Shown here: positions 60,291-64,000 of the stretch, in pieces
Numbering within the stretch: position 1 is the stretch's first letter
How the letters are laid out: the number at the start of each line of letters is the position of its first letter
From: Acorus gramineus
Taxonomy: Eukaryota > Streptophyta > Magnoliopsida > Acorales > Acoraceae
NCBI GenBank assembly: GCA_030737835.1
Contig: JAUJYN010000018.1
Span: 2,294,001 to 2,358,000, forward strand
Reading direction: 5' to 3'
DNA: 64,000 nt
Made by a program: the position numbers and the translations under genes
The notes under the pieces: generated by a model
The model's database searches: none
The model's input: the letters and a program-made list of their open reading frames with translations, nothing else
What the model was told of the DNA's origin: nothing

Positions 60291-61457
60291 TGAATTGTTG
60301 AGACGTGTAGTCGGCGGATCCGAGTGGATCATATGCGTATGGATTAGGCTGTTCTGTTCCCTGCGTTGGATCCGGTAGAGACTACCCCCAGCGTTAGACA
60401 GGGCCTTCCTGACAGAGGGCTCCCATCAGTAGGCACCTCCTGATTTGGTGACGGACTGTGCTGAATGTGGGAGTAGACCAGGCGGCCTACGGAGTGGAGG
60501 GAGAGACTATCGGTGGACCAAGGGTGACCAACAGCCTAGTCAGTCCCAAAATCCTATGTCACCCGTGGTAGGGTGAGGGTGAGGGTGTAGTGGGTTGGCG
60601 ATGAGCGACCTACTGGATATGTGAATGGATGATTATCAGTCCCAAAATCCTATGTCACCTTTGGAAAGGTGAGGGTGAGGGTGAAGTGGGTTGGCGATGA
60701 GCGACCCGCTGGTTTTGGTTGTGAATAATTGTAAGTCCCAATATCCTGAGTCCCTTGTTGAGGGGTAAGGGTGAGGGTATGATCTGGATTATGGAAAAAT
60801 TGTGGGTTAGAATGGATTAATATGTTGTGGTCAATATTGTCTGTGATGCATGGGTTGTGCCGTTCACTGAGCGTGTGGCTCACCCCTCGCATATGTTTTT
60901 CCCCAGTGGTCACTGAGCCTGAGCTAGAGCCGGAGCAGCAGTTGGAGCTTTCCGAGGGATTTCTTCAGTAGCGGAGCAGCGCTACGTTCCGCGAGTGCCA
61001 GAGGCTATCAGCATCCCTTCTTGACTGTATGTATTTTATTTCCGTGCTTGGCACGCGTTTGTATATATTCAGTTGTATTTGTGTATATTGGCTCTCACAG
61101 GACAGATGATTGAGTATCGAGCCTGTAGAATGTTTATTCACAGATTCAGTTTTAGCTTCCGCTATATTGTGTATATATTATGTCAGCCCTGTTTGATATG
61201 TGTTGTCATTTTATTTGTGGTTTAGAGTATATATATTTGACCTCCTGTGTAGGTTTCTGATATGATATATACACTTGCCGCGTCCCGGGGTTGGCCGCCC
61301 TGGGGCGTGACAAATATAAGGGGGCCTTGCGAGGTTAACATTGAGACCCGGGTTAGGGTACTCCGTGTTCCTTGTTTGGTTGGCGGGATGTCCTACATCG
61401 GGACCTCAGGTTGCCCTCCCAAGGTCTCTTTTCCTCATTATTATTATCTTATGTACT

Positions 61458-61509
61458 CCCCGCATCTAGGTTATGCGCGCTGGTGGAATTCTGAAGAATT
61501 CAAGACATT
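61458..61509 (+). other. Two-hairpin LTR module
   Basis: Stem 2 is GAATTCT-GA-AGAATTC; stem 1 keeps CGCAT/ATGCG. Confidence 0.74.
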
Positions 61510-62470
61510 AGAGTGTAGAGATGTGCTGTCAGCGGATCCGAGTGGATCATATGCGATGGATAGGCTGTTCTGTTCCCTTCGTTGGATCCGTGTAGAGACT
61601 ACCTCAGCGTTAGAAAGGTCGTCCCGTGCAGGGGCTCCCATCAGTAGGCACCTCCTGATTTGGTAGAAGGACTGTGCTGAATGTGGGAGTGGCCAAACGA
61701 CCTACGGAGTGGGGAGAGACTATCGGTGGACCAAGGGTGACCAACAGCCTAGTCAGTCCCAAGAGCCTATGTCACCTATTGAGGGGTGAGGGTGAGGGTG
61801 TGGTGGGCCGGCGATGCGACGACCCACTGGATTGTGTAAGGATGATTATCAGCCTATTAAGTCCCATCATTTGTCACCTATTGAGGGGTGAGGGTGAGGG
61901 TGAGGGTATGGTGGTTCGGCGATGTAACGAACCCCCGGATTTGTGTTGTTTATGCCATTTTGAGGCTAGTGACTTGATTAAATGTGGTTAATATAAACTG
62001 TATGCATGGGTTGTGCTATTCACTGAGCGTGTGGCTCACCCCTCGCATAATTATTTTCTCCAGTGATTACCGAGGCGGACTTGAAGGAGGAGCTTCCCGA
62101 GCGACTACACCAGTAGCGGAGTAGCGCCACGTCCCTCGAGTTTTGAGGCCATCAGCATCCTTCTCTTTCATTGTATGTATATATTTCTGTGCTTGGGCAC
62201 CTAGTATGGATTGTATTTGGATGTATTGTGGATATATTGGCTCTCACAGGACATATGATTATGTATCGAGTCTGTAAAGTGTTGTTGATTTACAGATTCA
62301 GTCTTTTTAGCTTCCGCTTTCTGTGTATACATCATGTCAGCCCTCTTGTTGTCTGTGTTGTCTTTTTAGCTATTGTTTATGGTATATTATTGATCTCCTG
62401 TATTGACTGCTGATATCATGTATACCCTTGCCGCGTCCCGGGGACGGCCGCCCTGGGGCGTGACAAAAGT

Positions 62471-62482
62471 TGGTATCAGAGC
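62471..62482 (+). other. E4 primer binding site, initiator tRNA-Met
   Basis: TGGTATCAGAGC lies 5 nt after the LTR edge at 62465. Confidence 0.94.
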
Positions 62483-62584
62483 CTGGTCCTGTCAGAGCCA
62501 ATTGTCTTCTTTTCGTAGAGATGAGTCCTAGGATTTCTATATGAGTATTCTGATCCTAGTGTCTGGTTTTCTTAGGTTGCTGAT

Positions 62585-64000
62585 ATGCCTCCTCGCAGAG
62601 GACGGCGCGGACGTGGTCCCTCTCGACCTTTGGAGGTCTCCGGACCTACCAGGGGCGAGGATGCTATTGGTGAGTCCTCAGCCGTGAGGCCAGGATCAGC
62701 GCAGGAGCCTCCTGCCTGGGAGCGCGCGTTTGCGCGGATAGCTGATTTGGTGGAGACGCAGACCAGGGCATTGGAGGCCCAGACCAGAGTATTGGCAGAT
62801 CAGGCACGGGAGATTCAGGAGCTGCGGGCGGCCCGCGAGGCAGTTCCGCAGGTTCCTTGGTGGCAGATCCACCCGTGGTGCCAGATGTACCCCCAGTTCC
62901 CGTGGTAGTCCCGGCGGTCAGAGTTCAGGATCCACAGGAGAGGGAGGTGGAGCTGGAGGCTGCAGCGAGGGTGCAGCAGAGTGGACTCTCAGCCTTCCTG
63001 AAGCTCCACCCTCCCGAGTTCCGGGGTCAGACGGAGGACCCCCTTGCTCCAGAGAGATGGTTGATGGAGGTGGATACCATCTTCTCGACCATGCTTTGCA
63101 CGACCGCCAGCGAGTCTCCCTGGCCACTTTTATGCTGAAGGGTAGCGCCGCCGACTGGTGGGCTACTAGATCAGTGGACATCCCGGAGGGATTGGAGCAG
63201 CTCACATGGGCGGGATTCAGGAGATATTTCTTGGAGGAGTACTTCCCCTTCTCGACGCGACAGATAGTGATGCAGGAGTTTGAGCAGCTGACTCAGGGCA
63301 CTATGTCTGTCGCTGACTACTCCACGCGTTTCACGAGGCTGTCCAGATTCGCTCCAGCTTTGGTGATGGACGAGGAGACGAGGTGCCGTCGATTCGAGCT
63401 CGGTCTCAGCAGTGCCATTCGAGTGCACGTCACCTCCCAGGCTTTCTCGAGGTACTCCGACTTAGTGTCTCGAGCGAAGACCGTCGAGCGAGACCTCGGG
63501 ATCCTCGTGAGGGCTTCGACCCCGTCGGCAGATCAGAGGCCACCCAGGAGCCAGGACCAGGGTCAGCGGAAGAAGAAGAGGCCCCGTTTTGATCGGACAG
63601 CGGCTGCCTCTTCTCCAGCAGATGCGGTGCCAGTGCGAGGTCCGGCACCCATCGCAGCAGTGCCAGTCTAGGCGAGGCGACCAGAGACGCGGCGCTGTTA
63701 TCACTGTCAGCGCGTCGGGCATATCCTGTATAATTGCCCCGACGCTGGCCGACCCAGAGTGATGCCTCAGCAGCAGCAGCAGCAGTTGCAGCAGCAGCCG
63801 TTTCAGCAGCAGCAGCAGCAGCCTCAGCGCCAGCCGCAGCAGCAGCCTCAGCGTCAGCAGCAGCAGCCACAGGGTGGCCGTGCTGATCAGAGGAGGCAGC
63901 CAGCGCAACCGACGAGGCGTGCCCCTGCTCCTCAGCCGCAGTTCGTGCAGGGCCAAGTGGCAGCGCTTTCGGCAGAGGAGGCTAGGCATCAGGCAGCGTG
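62585..64000 (+). pseudogene. E4 gag region (fossil, runs off the right edge)
   Basis: It starts ATGCCTCCTCGCAGAGG and encodes the basic MPPRRGRRGRG N-terminus, the heptad-like segment and the Gag core (RRYFLEEYFPFSTR; RRFELGLSSAIRVHVTSQAF). A CCHC zinc knuckle follows near 63698-63740 and a Gln-rich tract near 63766-63869. It matches E1 gag closely. Antisense frames are shadows. It is broken. Confidence 0.88.
63766..63869 (+). repeat. CAG-rich low-complexity tract in E4 gag
   Basis: An interrupted CAG repeat encodes poly-Gln after the zinc knuckle, as in E1 at 2757-2890. Confidence 0.85.

Larger units (their letters stand above)
59822..60295 (+). repeat. Tandem duplication of about 245 bp in a solo LTR
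   Basis: Each unit holds the 110-bp cassette followed by the two-hairpin module. The units begin GTGAATATTATAGGGGAGGGG near 59816 and 60068 and differ at a modest number of sites. Confidence 0.8.
58622..61312 (+). mobile_element. Solo LTR, alpha-x type, target duplication AATAT
   Basis: It begins TGTTATATATGTGTCAC at 58622 and ends TGGGGCGTGACA at 61312. AATAT flanks it at 58617-58621 and 61313-61317. It lies in the same orientation as its E4 host LTR. It is 2691 bp and contains a ~245-bp tandem duplication holding both the 110-bp cassette and the two-hairpin module. Confidence 0.95.
56668..62465 (+). mobile_element. E4 5' LTR, alpha-x type (own sequence 56668-58621 and 61318-62465)
   Basis: It begins TGTTATATATGTGTCAC and ends CCTGGGGCGTGACA. 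Net length is about 3.1 kb. Landmarks are the likely transcript start near 57112-57130, donor 57420, GC-rich tract 57580-58190, micro-exon 58276-58311 and two-hairpin module 61458-61509. G-quadruplex motifs near 61793 and 61885 and the hairpin plus acceptor 62024-62063 follow. Confidence 0.92.
56668..64000 (+). mobile_element. E4: Ty3/gypsy LTR retrotransposon, same family as E1, 5' part in window
   Basis: The 5' LTR runs 56668-62465, followed by the primer site 62471-62482 and gag from 62585 to the window edge. AATAC (56663-56667) before the LTR is the left target site. The 5' LTR contains solo LTR 58622-61312. Gag matches E1 closely from its first residues. The visible gag is broken, with at least a couple of interruptions. 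Pol and the 3' LTR lie beyond the window. Confidence 0.92.

Noticed and set aside
63170-63989. Antisense frames over the E4 gag as separate genes
   Set aside because: They mirror the gag codons and the CAG tract and have no independent features.

Overview
The window is nuclear DNA of a seed plant, made almost entirely of nested LTR retrotransposons. I found no intact host gene, tRNA, rRNA or CRISPR array. The plant assignment rests on Ty3/gypsy elements primed by initiator tRNA-Met (TGGTATCAGAGC), a Tat-lineage gypsy element with two RNase H regions, a Ty1/copia remnant, and plant-style splice consensus sequences. I cannot name the species.

One Ty3/gypsy superfamily with very long LTRs (about 2.0-3.7 kb, TG...CA, 5-bp target duplications) accounts for about 90% of the window. 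Its pol resembles the long-LTR Del/Tekay chromoviruses. The LTRs have three kinds of 3' terminal region (called alpha, beta and gamma here) and three kinds of 5' head (x, y, z), combined in a mosaic way. Coding copies sit at both edges: E1 (minus, 1-6205, gag-pol plus 5' LTR) and E4 (plus, 56668-64000, 5' LTR plus gag). Two shorter copies, E3 (plus, 30071-41766) and E2 (minus, 43713-55262), share a ~2.7-kb internal region holding only decayed pol remnants. They look like one non-autonomous subfamily that relied on E1/E4-type proteins.

Layout from left to right. E1 (1-6205) sits in a minus LTR (6206-8310), which sits in a plus gamma LTR (8311-9738 and 16306-17054). That plus LTR also holds a minus gamma LTR (9739-16305), which contains further LTR pieces. 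The plus gamma LTR lies in the integrase region of a minus Tat-lineage element (17055-29007), which is also split by two solo LTRs (18028-23717, itself holding 19579-22562, and 24392-27040). An LTR fragment with a leader follows (29008-30070). Next is E3, with solo LTR 31013-34064 inside its 5' LTR. E3 sits in a plus beta LTR (41767-43712), which sits in the 3' LTR of E2. The 5' LTR of E2 holds solo LTR 51664-54697. A 1.4-kb AT-rich island (55263-56667) carries a Ty1/copia tail and a possible Mutator-like end. E4 was inserted into that copia tail, and its 5' LTR holds solo LTR 58622-61312.

The most interesting material is non-coding and inside the LTRs. It includes a two-hairpin module with compensatory changes in at least twelve copies, and a four-hairpin cluster in gamma LTRs with constant stems and changing loops. 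There is also a splice-signal architecture (donor, GC-rich intron-like tract, 36-39-nt micro-exon, donor, hairpin plus acceptor) kept across all LTR types, and a conserved (GGGTGA)n G-quadruplex motif. A ~110-bp cassette is found both in LTRs and inside E2/E3. All boundaries and homologies were read by eye.
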